A program made the translations under genes and the position numbers. A stretch of 37,302 bases of DNA from an uncultured Aeromonadaceae bacterium (GTDB taxonomy: Bacteria > Pseudomonadota > Gammaproteobacteria > Enterobacterales > Aeromonadaceae). The stretch covers positions 1 to 37,302 of the forward strand of contig CAMFKP010000040.1 of NCBI GenBank assembly GCA_945957385.1. The letters run 5' to 3'. Below the pieces are notes generated by a model, which was not told where the DNA came from, did no database searches, and worked only from the letters and a program-made list of their open reading frames with translations. Below are positions 8,961 to 16,205 of the stretch, in pieces. The stretch's first letter is position 1, and each line of letters opens with the position of its first letter.

Positions 8961-10571
8961 CTACCACTCGCCGACCTGAAGCCGTTGGCGGACGCCCAGG
9001 ATCTGATCCTGCATCGACTCAAACACCTCCTCATGGCTACGGCAATGACGCGGAATGTTCGGTAACGACAGATGGGCCTCGATGAAAAATTGCTGCCGCT
9101 CGCGCTCGTCACTCCAGGCCAGTTGCCACCAATCGAGAATGTGCGCTCTGGCTTTGCTCAGTCGCGGACGACTCGGCACCCGATCGCTTTTACTGCCATT
9201 TTCCTGCACCGAGGCCGGGAGCAAATTCCACAGATCGTTGTTCGGCCAGTAGGCAAAGGGCAGGCAGTGGTCCACCTGATAGCTCTGCAGCGGATTGCCA
9301 CTCCAGACTGAACGGATGGCATGGCCGTCACGCGCCAGGGCATCGACTCGCTGCCGCACCCGAGCAGTGTCGTGCTCGCGCTCCAGCCAAATCAGCGCCT
9401 CGTGGTAATAATCCAGCGAATGGTTCGCCTCGATATTGCGTTGATACTTCTTCATCTGGGCAATCCACTGCTGCACCAGCAGGGGCTCAATCCAGCAGCC
9501 GTAGCTGCGCAGCGAATTCCACATCTCCTCGCTCAGAGTGAACAGGCCAAAACTGTCGAAGAAGCCCCGGTCCAGCAGCGCGCTCTGACTAGGCTTACGG
9601 CGTGGAGCCCTCTCGATGGTGAAGAGACGATTCTGTTTGTCGCCCTGATAGATGAAGGTGACCGGCCCCTCCTGCATGGTCTTGATGGTGTCGGCAAACA
9701 ACTGCTGCAGTGCCACAGCTTGCTCGCCGACAAACAGCGCACCGACGGCAAAATCGTCGGCCTTGAGCTGGGCCAGTGGCTGCCACCCCTGCTCGGTGAC
9801 AAAATCCAGCCCCTTACCGGTATTGGCGTTTTGTCGCAGATCGGCATCCAGCAGCCGCTTGAACAACCGGATCCAGTACAGCGCCACCAGCCCGAGGGAG
9901 ATGGCCACCCGACCCTCGCTGCGATCGCATACGGCACCAGGGTGGGCATCGGCAATGCGCACCAGAGTACGCAGCAGTGCCAGCTTGTAGGTGGAGCTCT
10001 TGCTGTCGTTAACCGCAATATGACGGATACGGGCCAGGGCGCCACTGCCATCATCCGGCAATTGCAGAATCACGGCACCGTCTGCCAGCAGGTGCAGCGT
10101 CAGTCCAAACTTTCGCGCCCAAGGCGCCAGTTCATCCAAGGCAGGCGGCAACCCATCAGGGTCATCACAGTGGCATTGGGCAATGATCAGTACACCACCG
10201 GGCGCCAATAGATTACCCAGTTTGCGCAACGCCCGCTCCCGCTGACCAGGTGCAATGGCCAGCCAGCCACCACGACTGAGCAAGATGCGATGAAACTGCA
10301 GGTTGAGCTGATAGCAGGCGCTCAATTCAGGCAGCTTGTCGGCAAGCCACCGCACCGGTGCTGGGGCTTGGGTTGCCACCTGATAGAACATGGGCGCCTC
10401 ACGCAGGGAATCCGTCGTCGTGTGCGTGTCCACCAGCGCCAATTGGCGGCACTGTCGCGCCAACCACTGCACCTCGTCACCCTCATCCAATCCAATGGCC
10501 AGCATCAGCTGTTCAGGTTTGGGCCAGTAACTCATCCAGGCCGCATGCAACCGCTCCAGCTCCGGGATCAT
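8961..10571 (-). CDS. Methyltransferase-like / HNH endonuclease protein (536 aa)
   Basis: Not assigned to a named gene. About residues 1-190 resemble a class I SAM-methyltransferase fold that has lost its glycine-rich motif I: a GLDEGDEVQWLA start, then a strand equivalent RALRKLGNLLAPGGVLIIAQC. A middle region (about 190-420) contains ISLGLVALYWIRLFKRLL. The C-terminal part holds an HNH nuclease motif beginning VDHCLPFAYWPNNDLWNLLP, with Asp-His near residue 434 and then ENGSKSDRVPS. The Asp-His, Asn-Asp-x-x-Asn-Leu and Lys-Ser-Asp spacing matches HNH zinc-finger-like nucleases. ATG at 10571 shares one base with the stop of the methyltransferase gene (TGATG), so translation is coupled; GTG at 10574 is an alternative. 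HNH assignment is good; biological role unknown. Confidence 0.85.
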   Translation of the reverse strand: MIPELERLHAAWMSYWPKPEQLMLAIGLDEGDEVQWLARQCRQLALVDTHTTTDSLREAPMFYQVATQAPAPVRWLADKLPELSACYQLNLQFHRILLSRGGWLAIAPGQRERALRKLGNLLAPGGVLIIAQCHCDDPDGLPPALDELAPWARKFGLTLHLLADGAVILQLPDDGSGALARIRHIAVNDSKSSTYKLALLRTLVRIADAHPGAVCDRSEGRVAISLGLVALYWIRLFKRLLDADLRQNANTGKGLDFVTEQGWQPLAQLKADDFAVGALFVGEQAVALQQLFADTIKTMQEGPVTFIYQGDKQNRLFTIERAPRRKPSQSALLDRGFFDSFGLFTLSEEMWNSLRSYGCWIEPLLVQQWIAQMKKYQRNIEANHSLDYYHEALIWLEREHDTARVRQRVDALARDGHAIRSVWSGNPLQSYQVDHCLPFAYWPNNDLWNLLPASVQENGSKSDRVPSRPRLSKARAHILDWWQLAWSDERERQQFFIEAHLSLPNIPRHCRSHEEVFESMQDQILGVRQRLQVGEW

Positions 10572-11158
10572 CACGCGACACTCTCGTGGCGCAGCAGAAC
10601 ATTCAACCAGCGCTCATCCTGGCGGCCGGGGCGCAGATCGGCGGTTTGCCAACGCTCGATGAGCTGCAGCGGCAAGCCCGCAAGCAAGCTCGTCAGCCCA
10701 GCCTCATCCAGTTGGGTAAAGTGCCGCCCATCGCGGCGGACCTCACCCACCCCATATTTGAAGGAGCAGTAGAACAGGCCGCCTGCGCGCAACTGGCGGG
10801 CCAGATGGGCCATGACCGATGGCAACTGGGACTGCGGCACATGCAGCAAGGAGGCGCAGGCCCAGATGGCATCCAGCGGTTGCTCGGCAACAAACTCATC
10901 GAAGCGGCAGTGCAACACCGGCAACCCGGTCAGCCGGCGGGCATGCCGCACCAGGGGCCAACTGGCATCCAGCGCCGAGACAACAAAGCCCTGTTGCAGA
11001 AAATAACGGCTATCACGCCCCGAACCGCAACCGGCATCGAGAATGTGACTCCCCACCACCAGATGGGGCAGAAACTTGTCATACAGGCTCTGCATCTGCA
11101 CAGCCAGGGTACCGGCGATAAACGCCTCGGCATGCTGGTCGTAATAGCGAATGGACAT
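10571..11158 (-). CDS. Class I SAM-dependent methyltransferase (195 aa)
   Basis: Small methyltransferase with an intact SAM-binding motif I (ILDAGCGSGRDS, residues 39-50) and acidic motif II (VSALDAS). The motif IV region (DAIWACASLLHVPQSQLP) lacks NPPY or DPPY, so it is not an obvious DNA amino-methyltransferase. ARQLRAGGLFYCSFK marks the next strand. The fold resembles TehB/UbiE-like small-molecule or tRNA methyltransferases as much as nucleic-acid enzymes. It is the first gene of the minus-strand cluster with the HNH and NERD genes and overlaps the HNH start by one base. No strong ribosome binding site precedes ATG 11158. The substrate is not predictable; whether it acts with the HNH partner is inference from coupling. 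Confidence 0.88.
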   Translation of the reverse strand: MSIRYYDQHAEAFIAGTLAVQMQSLYDKFLPHLVVGSHILDAGCGSGRDSRYFLQQGFVVSALDASWPLVRHARRLTGLPVLHCRFDEFVAEQPLDAIWACASLLHVPQSQLPSVMAHLARQLRAGGLFYCSFKYGVGEVRRDGRHFTQLDEAGLTSLLAGLPLQLIERWQTADLRPGRQDERWLNVLLRHESVA

Positions 11159-11537
11159 GGTGTTAGAGCAAAAGTGTCAAAGATGACAGGTACCTTAGCA
11201 AATATGAGTCCCAAGGCAGAGCGTTGAGTGCAACATAATTGCCGATTGATTCCCCGTCCGTAACACCTGGCTCTGACTACCGGCCCCGCAGCTGAGATGT
11301 AACTGTGCGGCCAGATCTGCGATGCCCCCTCATGCGAGTTCAGCCATGTCCGAGCCATTTGTGTTAGGGTCATTCATCTGAACTGAATCGCCACCAGTTT
11401 TGTAACCACCGCCAAAGCGGCTCGGCTAATAGCGCTAAAAGGACGCGCGAAAATAAAGCCAAGGATAATGCAACTCCTCCTGAATTCAGATACCCGCTTT
11501 ATTTAGAAAATAAATTCATCGGGATTTTAAAATAGCC
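11159..11537. other. 379-bp intergenic region without a firm gene
   Basis: This region separates the methyltransferase start from the end of the broken immunity-like gene; the transition from GC-rich to AT-rich DNA occurs near 11440-11540. I see no RNA gene or IS end. The minus strand holds a 30-codon frame with TTG start at 11462 and stop at 11370 (hydrophobic, five Trp, ending RFSSDE), with AGGAGGAG at 11474-11481, 11 nt upstream of it. This frame is in phase with the immunity-like gene upstream. It may be a remnant or a small membrane peptide; not called as a gene. Confidence 0.4.
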
Positions 11538-12110
11538 TTAACACCAAAACCATCCTAATGACCATAAAAAAATCAAATTAAAGATCGTGTTCAAAACCAA
11601 CCAATCTCGATTGTCAAAAACTGCATTTTGGATTTTTATATCTAATGTTTCTTCAGCAAGAATACTAAATGCCAATGGAAACAGTCCATTAGCCGCCCCG
11701 AAACAATGTTTATTCGAGATCATTTTATTGTCATACCAAACCATCACACCAAGCACATCTATATAAGGCTCAGAGGCATAAGAAACCGCATTGTATAGAT
11801 AGCAATCGTATTCGCCATTCTTAAAATGAACATATGCCATCCCTCCACCACTAAAGGGAACACTTGATAACTTAAATAGATTACCTTTTTGTGTACTCGA
11901 AAGAAAAAAGTCTTACATTCCATTCTTTTCATGCACATAAATAATCCGTCTCGCATCATCCTGCATAAGCTCATACTTTAAAATTCCGCTGTTGCAGTTA
12001 AATAAAACCTCTCTTGCTTTGACAAGTGACGAGATAAACATCAAGACGCAACAGAATACCCCAAAGAGATTTAATCGCCCGAAATTTACCCGCAACTTCT
12101 TGTTGCTCAT
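11538..12110 (-). pseudogene. Second immunity-like gene, split by one in-frame TAA
   Basis: The 191-codon frame starts at ATG 12110, with AGGTGG 6 nt upstream, and runs to TAA at 11538-11540, but is interrupted by TAA at 11913-11915. Both halves align with the intact gene at 12814-13326: VLFNCNSGILKYEL with LVFNCDSGNIKYQI before the stop, and AYVHFKNGEY plus YIDVLGVMVWYDNKMIS with AYVQFSRGEY plus SLDVLGVMVWKNGKMIS after it. Across the break, GM-stop-DFF aligns with GVEDFY, so the stop replaces a Glu codon by a single base change (GAA to TAA). The predicted signal peptide (LFGVFCCVLMFISSLVKA) and the Cys pair are kept. The C-terminus differs from the intact copy, adding a Trp-rich hydrophobic tail. 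Either a young pseudogene or a sequencing error. Confidence 0.8.
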
Positions 12111-12120
12111 CTAAGACCAC

Positions 12121-12333
12121 CTAGATTTTATCTGCTATCATCTCTACTCCCTTAAAAATGATCACCTTAACCTTAAGCAAGGTGCTTGACTCTTTATTTA
12201 TATCAACAGCAAAAGCACTGTCTATGTCATACCCAATCAGTCTGCAAAACACCTTTATTAAACAACAAACGCCACCATGATATTGCACACGCACTTCATA
12301 AAGCCGCAAGTAAAACGCCATATAGGGCAGCAT
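12121..12333 (-). CDS. Small hypothetical ORF or gene remnant (70 aa)
   Basis: AT-rich open frame ending TAG 10 bp before the start of the broken immunity-like gene; the downstream ribosome binding site AGGTGG overlaps this stop. No ribosome binding site precedes its own ATG and a stop lies just upstream in frame, so it may be the tail of a decayed upstream gene (perhaps a former effector partner) rather than a complete protein. The sequence is moderately hydrophobic with several Cys (HGGVCCLIKVFCRLIGYD) and no motif I recognise. Confidence 0.25.
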   Translation of the reverse strand: MLPYMAFYLRLYEVRVQYHGGVCCLIKVFCRLIGYDIDSAFAVDINKESSTLLKVKVIIFKGVEMIADKI

Positions 12334-12813
12334 TGTTTTTTGAACAGTTTAAATACGTTACGCCGAACTCTTGACCATTCCAGCGTAAACGGGTTTAGTG
12401 TCCACATCAAAAATCTGGCATGACTATATGTTGGTTATTTAAGCAGCCAGGCGCTCACAAAGAACAGCAGGTCAATAGTATTGCCATGTGGAACGAATAA
12501 AATAATTAGCCGTGACCGGTAAAATAACCCTTCATTATCTGGGCACTGCATGTCGGCGGTAACCGGTGGCGCCATGCGGTTGAAGTTATCGATCACCATC
12601 AAGGCCTACCGCCATGATTTTATCTGTCAGCTCCCACCCTTGGTTTTATTAGCAAAAACCCTAGAGTTGAGAATGAGGATTGGAACTGAGATATGTTGCG
12701 ACACAAATACCTCCATACTGATTATCATAAACTAAACAGACCAATCACATAAAAACAGAACAAACCATATATTAAACGTTATTAACAGCACAACAAATTA
12801 TCCAATCCAATAA
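12334..12813. other. 480-bp AT-rich stretch without a recognisable gene
   Basis: It lies between the small remnant and the intact immunity gene. Most of it is AT-rich with frequent stops on both strands. A short GC-rich patch at about 12535-12625, containing the palindrome TGGCGCCA, stands out and may be a fragment of an inserted element or of a lost gene. I could not identify terminal inverted repeats, target duplications or a transposase frame. No tRNA or rRNA is seen. Confidence 0.45.
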
Positions 12814-13326
12814 TCATCTATCGACAATCTTAAAAAAAACTTGGTAATCCATATCTACTCTTGGCAGATCATTATAGGCAGCAGAGAACAATCCATTATT
12901 ATTGCCATAACACTCTCGATCAGAGATCATCTTGCCATTTTTCCAAACCATGACCCCTAAGACATCAAGTGATGGTACTCTGGCATAGGTAATGGCATCA
13001 TAAAAATAATAACTATACTCCCCCCTGGAAAACTGAACATATGCGACATTACCACCACTCAGAGGAGAGCTGGCCATCTTAAACACAGCATCCTTTTTAG
13101 ATGCGCGGATATAAAAATCTTCTACACCAGCTTTGGAGTGCGAGTATGAGACTCCATAATCATCATCAAAAATCTGATATTTTATATTCCCGCTATCACA
13201 ATTAAAAACCAGTTCCGAGGCAAATGTACTTGTCATAAAAAAACAAATAACAGCTACCAAAGAAAATTTAAATGCCAAAAAACGCTTTGATTGCGTGCAG
13301 GTTTCTTCTTCGTTCAGCCATCCCAT
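12814..13326 (-). CDS. Secreted probable immunity protein to the adjacent cell-wall effector (170 aa)
   Basis: No named family recognised by eye. The N-terminus has a positive patch (SKR) and a hydrophobic run FLAFKFSLVAVICFFMTSTFA followed by SE, a plausible signal peptide with a long n-region. The mature part has Cys in VFNCDSG and in DRECYG that could form a disulfide, so a periplasmic location is likely. The start chosen is ATG 13326, with GGAGG five bases upstream; this lies inside the effector gene, giving a 59-bp overlap and translational coupling. Position directly after a peptidoglycan hydrolase gene, export signal, small size, AT-rich base composition and a tandem paralogue at 11538-12110 all fit a periplasmic immunity protein. 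Function is inference. Confidence 0.78.
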   Translation of the reverse strand: MGWLNEEETCTQSKRFLAFKFSLVAVICFFMTSTFASELVFNCDSGNIKYQIFDDDYGVSYSHSKAGVEDFYIRASKKDAVFKMASSPLSGGNVAYVQFSRGEYSYYFYDAITYARVPSLDVLGVMVWKNGKMISDRECYGNNNGLFSAAYNDLPRVDMDYQVFFKIVDR

Positions 13327-15997
13327 TGTGACCTCCATTAATAATAGCAGTTATTGAATTAAGACTATCTTGATCTGCAAAAGAATTTAGTCGTTTCATG
13401 TTCCAATAAAACGCTGATGACTCAGCGGCATACTTCATGTGAACGCAAAGCAAATCCGGGTTAGCGATAAAATCTTGCAAGTCAGCCGGATATGTCCGAT
13501 TGTGATATTCCGTTAACAAACGGTAGTTTTCTCTCCCAGTTAGTTGAATCAGCCCCCTCGCCCGATATTTATAACCATCCCCAGATTCAGGCGGACCGTT
13601 TTCCATGTTACTTGAATAAACCAAACTACCAAGCGCTGCAGGATGGCGCGTATAGTTTTGCGGGTTATTCCATAGGTCTTGGCGCCCGGTATATACACCG
13701 CGTGAACAGCTATCGGTGCTGGCGTTGTAATTTCTTGGTCCGCCGCTGCAGCCAAATATCTCATGCATGCGGCGTGTGCTGGTGTAATTCAGATTCTCCG
13801 CCCGTGGTTTAAAGCGTGACTCATGCGCCATCTGCGCTAAAAAATGACAGATCCGTAATGGTGTATTGATTTCAAACAGCGCCATAAATTGGTTCAGGTA
13901 GTGCAGGAGTTCATCGCAATTCTCATGGGCCATCTCAGGCACCAGGACGGCCAGCATCTCCTTGGTTACCAGACTGGCGATCACCAGCGCCTGTTTTAAC
14001 GACTGGACAATCATCAGTGGATGCATAAACACCAACGGCTGATTAAATAACGCCAGATCGATACCAAGCTGGCTGATGCGCTGTTTTTCCAGAGCGATCA
14101 ACTGCAGCTGACGCTGTTGTTGCTGGCGTTCGTCGTCAGACAAATAGCCAGCCGGCAGCGCGTGCAGACGCTGTTGCTGCTGTTGCAGAAATTGCAGAAT
14201 TTTGCGCTGCCACGGCTGTCCCCATTCGCTGTCATGCCGCACCAGCAACCGAGCCAACTGGCCCTGATCTTGCGCCGTCTGGAGTGCCTGCAGCAGCTCA
14301 TTGGCCTCCAGCTCTCCATCCTGATCCAGGTCGAGGGCCAGCAGGGTCCGGCTGAACACCCCCGGCACCCGGTTGCCCTGCAACTCGATGACAACCTGCT
14401 GTTCGTTATTCTCGCCGGCCGGCACCAGACGAAATCCCTGCCGCGCCAGATCATGGGCATCACACACGGTCAGGCTCTGGTAGGGCACCAGCACCCCCAC
14501 CTGGGTTCGCGTGCCACAGCGCACGGGGTCAAGCTCGCACCACTGCTGCTCATCCTGTTCGAACTGCCGGCGGATGCGGACACATTGGCCGCCATCCGCC
14601 TGCTGGTTACACAATCTCGGGACCGCATCGGTCAGCAGATAGAGCGGCTCATCGCCGGACAAACAGGCCCAGGCGGTATTGCCTTTGACCGCGGCGCCAT
14701 TTTCCAGCCACTGCTCAATCCGCGACGCCGTCTCGTCGCTAAACAGTTCGATATGTACCTGATGTTGAACCTGGCTCTGGCCATCCTGGGCCGATAGCAG
14801 CGGATAGTCATAGCGGCCGGCATAACCGACCGGCGCCCCAGCCTGGATGGGACAATTGGCCGCAACGATGACATCAAACTGCTGTGGCGCCTCAGGCTGC
14901 AGGCGCGCCAGATCCGGCTCGATAGAGAGCCAGATCTGACCCTGCAGCGGCGACGGCGCCTCGCCATTGATGCCCTGTTCGATTTCAGCGGCATACACGG
15001 TTTGTGCCTGCTGGCAACCCGGGCGCGTTAACGACAGCGACTGTTGCCGATCGATACGCAGTGTAGATCCCACCTGCAAGCGCCCTTCGGCGCGACGCTG
15101 TTGCCACTGTTCGGGGCTGCGGTACACCGACTGCGGCTTTTGCAGCGTCGCCAACTGATAGCGGCAGTAGAACGCCGGTAACTCGGCCACCGGAGGATTC
15201 ACCGTTCTGTGGTCATGCTCCAGGTATTCGGTGGTATCCGCGACCCAGACCTGGCTACCGACGACAATGTCATTCGATGAACCCGGTGCTTTTTCCAGCA
15301 CGCTGGCGAGAACAAACTCCAGCTCGCGGGTCAGCGTTCGTCCCTGCTGCCGTTCACGAATGTGTAATCGGCGCCGCTGTGTCGACGGACGCAGCAGGCT
15401 GCCTACACCCAGCTTGCCGAGGCGCTGCTCGGGTTGTTCTGCCTTGCGCACATAAATGCGTTGGCGCAGGCGCAAAATCTCTTGCGGCTCGGCAGTGGCC
15501 GGCTGGTAGTGCTGATAGTCGGCCAGGTGCATATACAGACTGTAGAGGCGCAGCCTGTTCTGCGCCCCCTGCTCACCGGCCGGCGAGCAGTAATCATGCC
15601 GGATCAGACAGAAGCTGCTGCTAAAGTGCAATGCACTGTCACCCCATGACTGAGTCGGATAGCGGCGGTTCAGTCGCCAGGCGACAACGGTGCCGTCCAT
15701 CAGGCAACGCAGCGGCTGTTGCCGTACATGCTGGGGGTAATCGTGATCGGTCAGATGAATGCCGCCATGCCAGCTCAGGTTCTGACCCAGCAGGTAATTG
15801 CCCCCCTCGCCCTGGCACCCTGCCGCTAGCCGGCCGCTGTCATCTTCCAGGGATTGACCATCCGCCGCGCACACCGGCCAGGCCAACCGACTCGCAGCCA
15901 CGGTAGGCGATGACTCGGCAACTGCAGCGCCCGTTGGCGCAGCATCGGGTACCGATGAGGAGATGGCAATGGGGCCCGGAAGCTCAGCAGCAGACAT
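13268..15997 (-). CDS. Bifunctional peptidoglycan hydrolase effector: M23-like domain, EF-hand, GH19 domain (909 aa)
   Basis: Probable antibacterial effector, likely delivered by type VI secretion, since no signal peptide is visible. Residues about 70-165 and 390-420 look like two halves of an M23/LytM-type fold (WHGGIHLTDH, LYSLYMHLADY, QVHIELFSDE), with metal-ligand positions only partly conserved. An EF-hand loop (DLDQDGELEANEL) lies at about 556-568, then a Gln-rich helix (600-640). The C-terminus from about 690 is a GH19 chitinase/muramidase domain: FLAQMAHESRF with catalytic-type Glu726, AENLNY with Glu734, YKYRARGLIQLTGRENY and AIINGGHNG. The architecture recalls the amidase-lysozyme effector TseP of Aeromonas. 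No PAAR, Rhs or VgrG part is seen. ATG 15997 has a weak ribosome binding site and is overlapped by a 17-codon upstream frame. Confidence 0.88.
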   Translation of the reverse strand: MSAAELPGPIAISSSVPDAAPTGAAVAESSPTVAASRLAWPVCAADGQSLEDDSGRLAAGCQGEGGNYLLGQNLSWHGGIHLTDHDYPQHVRQQPLRCLMDGTVVAWRLNRRYPTQSWGDSALHFSSSFCLIRHDYCSPAGEQGAQNRLRLYSLYMHLADYQHYQPATAEPQEILRLRQRIYVRKAEQPEQRLGKLGVGSLLRPSTQRRRLHIRERQQGRTLTRELEFVLASVLEKAPGSSNDIVVGSQVWVADTTEYLEHDHRTVNPPVAELPAFYCRYQLATLQKPQSVYRSPEQWQQRRAEGRLQVGSTLRIDRQQSLSLTRPGCQQAQTVYAAEIEQGINGEAPSPLQGQIWLSIEPDLARLQPEAPQQFDVIVAANCPIQAGAPVGYAGRYDYPLLSAQDGQSQVQHQVHIELFSDETASRIEQWLENGAAVKGNTAWACLSGDEPLYLLTDAVPRLCNQQADGGQCVRIRRQFEQDEQQWCELDPVRCGTRTQVGVLVPYQSLTVCDAHDLARQGFRLVPAGENNEQQVVIELQGNRVPGVFSRTLLALDLDQDGELEANELLQALQTAQDQGQLARLLVRHDSEWGQPWQRKILQFLQQQQQRLHALPAGYLSDDERQQQQRQLQLIALEKQRISQLGIDLALFNQPLVFMHPLMIVQSLKQALVIASLVTKEMLAVLVPEMAHENCDELLHYLNQFMALFEINTPLRICHFLAQMAHESRFKPRAENLNYTSTRRMHEIFGCSGGPRNYNASTDSCSRGVYTGRQDLWNNPQNYTRHPAALGSLVYSSNMENGPPESGDGYKYRARGLIQLTGRENYRLLTEYHNRTYPADLQDFIANPDLLCVHMKYAAESSAFYWNMKRLNSFADQDSLNSITAIINGGHNGMAERRRNLHAIKAFFGI

Positions 15998-16037
15998 ACA
16001 TTTTCAATGTGGTGACATGGTTGCCAAATCCTGTCAT
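15984..16037 (-). CDS. 17-residue upstream ORF overlapping the effector start
   Basis: ATG at 16037 with GAGGA 5 nt upstream opens a 17-codon frame (MTGFGNHVTTLKMYVCC) that stops at 15984-15986, 11-14 bases inside the effector gene in another frame. The effector's own ATG has only a weak GAAAA upstream, so this frame could deliver ribosomes by termination-reinitiation. It could equally be chance; there is no homology evidence. Confidence 0.3.
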   Translation of the reverse strand: MTGFGNHVTTLKMYVCC

Positions 16038-16205
16038 GCGAATCCTCGTTTGGCACCTGTTTTATTCCGCAGCCAGCGGGTATTAATCCCGAGCAATTGG
16101 TGCGATAAACACGAACTTCTGCAGACAAATCAATCTTTTCCAAATAAACCTGTAAGCTTTGTGCCTTTTTAGCCAGCGACCTAAACTCAAGCTACGGAGG
16201 TGCCC

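Noticed and set aside
9321..10211. 296-codon plus-strand ORF
   Set aside because: Antisense to the HNH gene, which has recognisable motifs and a coupled start; no motif in the antisense product.
10358..11227. 289-codon plus-strand ORF
   Set aside because: Antisense to the HNH and methyltransferase genes; low-complexity composition and no ribosome binding site.
10930..11373. 147-codon minus-strand ORF starting upstream of the methyltransferase
   Set aside because: Most of it is an alternative frame of the methyltransferase gene; the upstream part has no motif.
12535..12625. GC-rich patch as a possible insertion-sequence fragment
   Set aside because: No terminal inverted repeats, target duplication or transposase motif found; mentioned only as part of the AT-rich gap.
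14117..14797. 226-codon plus-strand ORF
   Set aside because: Antisense to the effector; Leu/Gln/Arg-rich shadow.
13268..15997. GH19 protein as a prophage endolysin
   Set aside because: No holin, spanin, tail or capsid genes nearby; the long multi-domain architecture and coupled secreted partner fit an antibacterial effector better.
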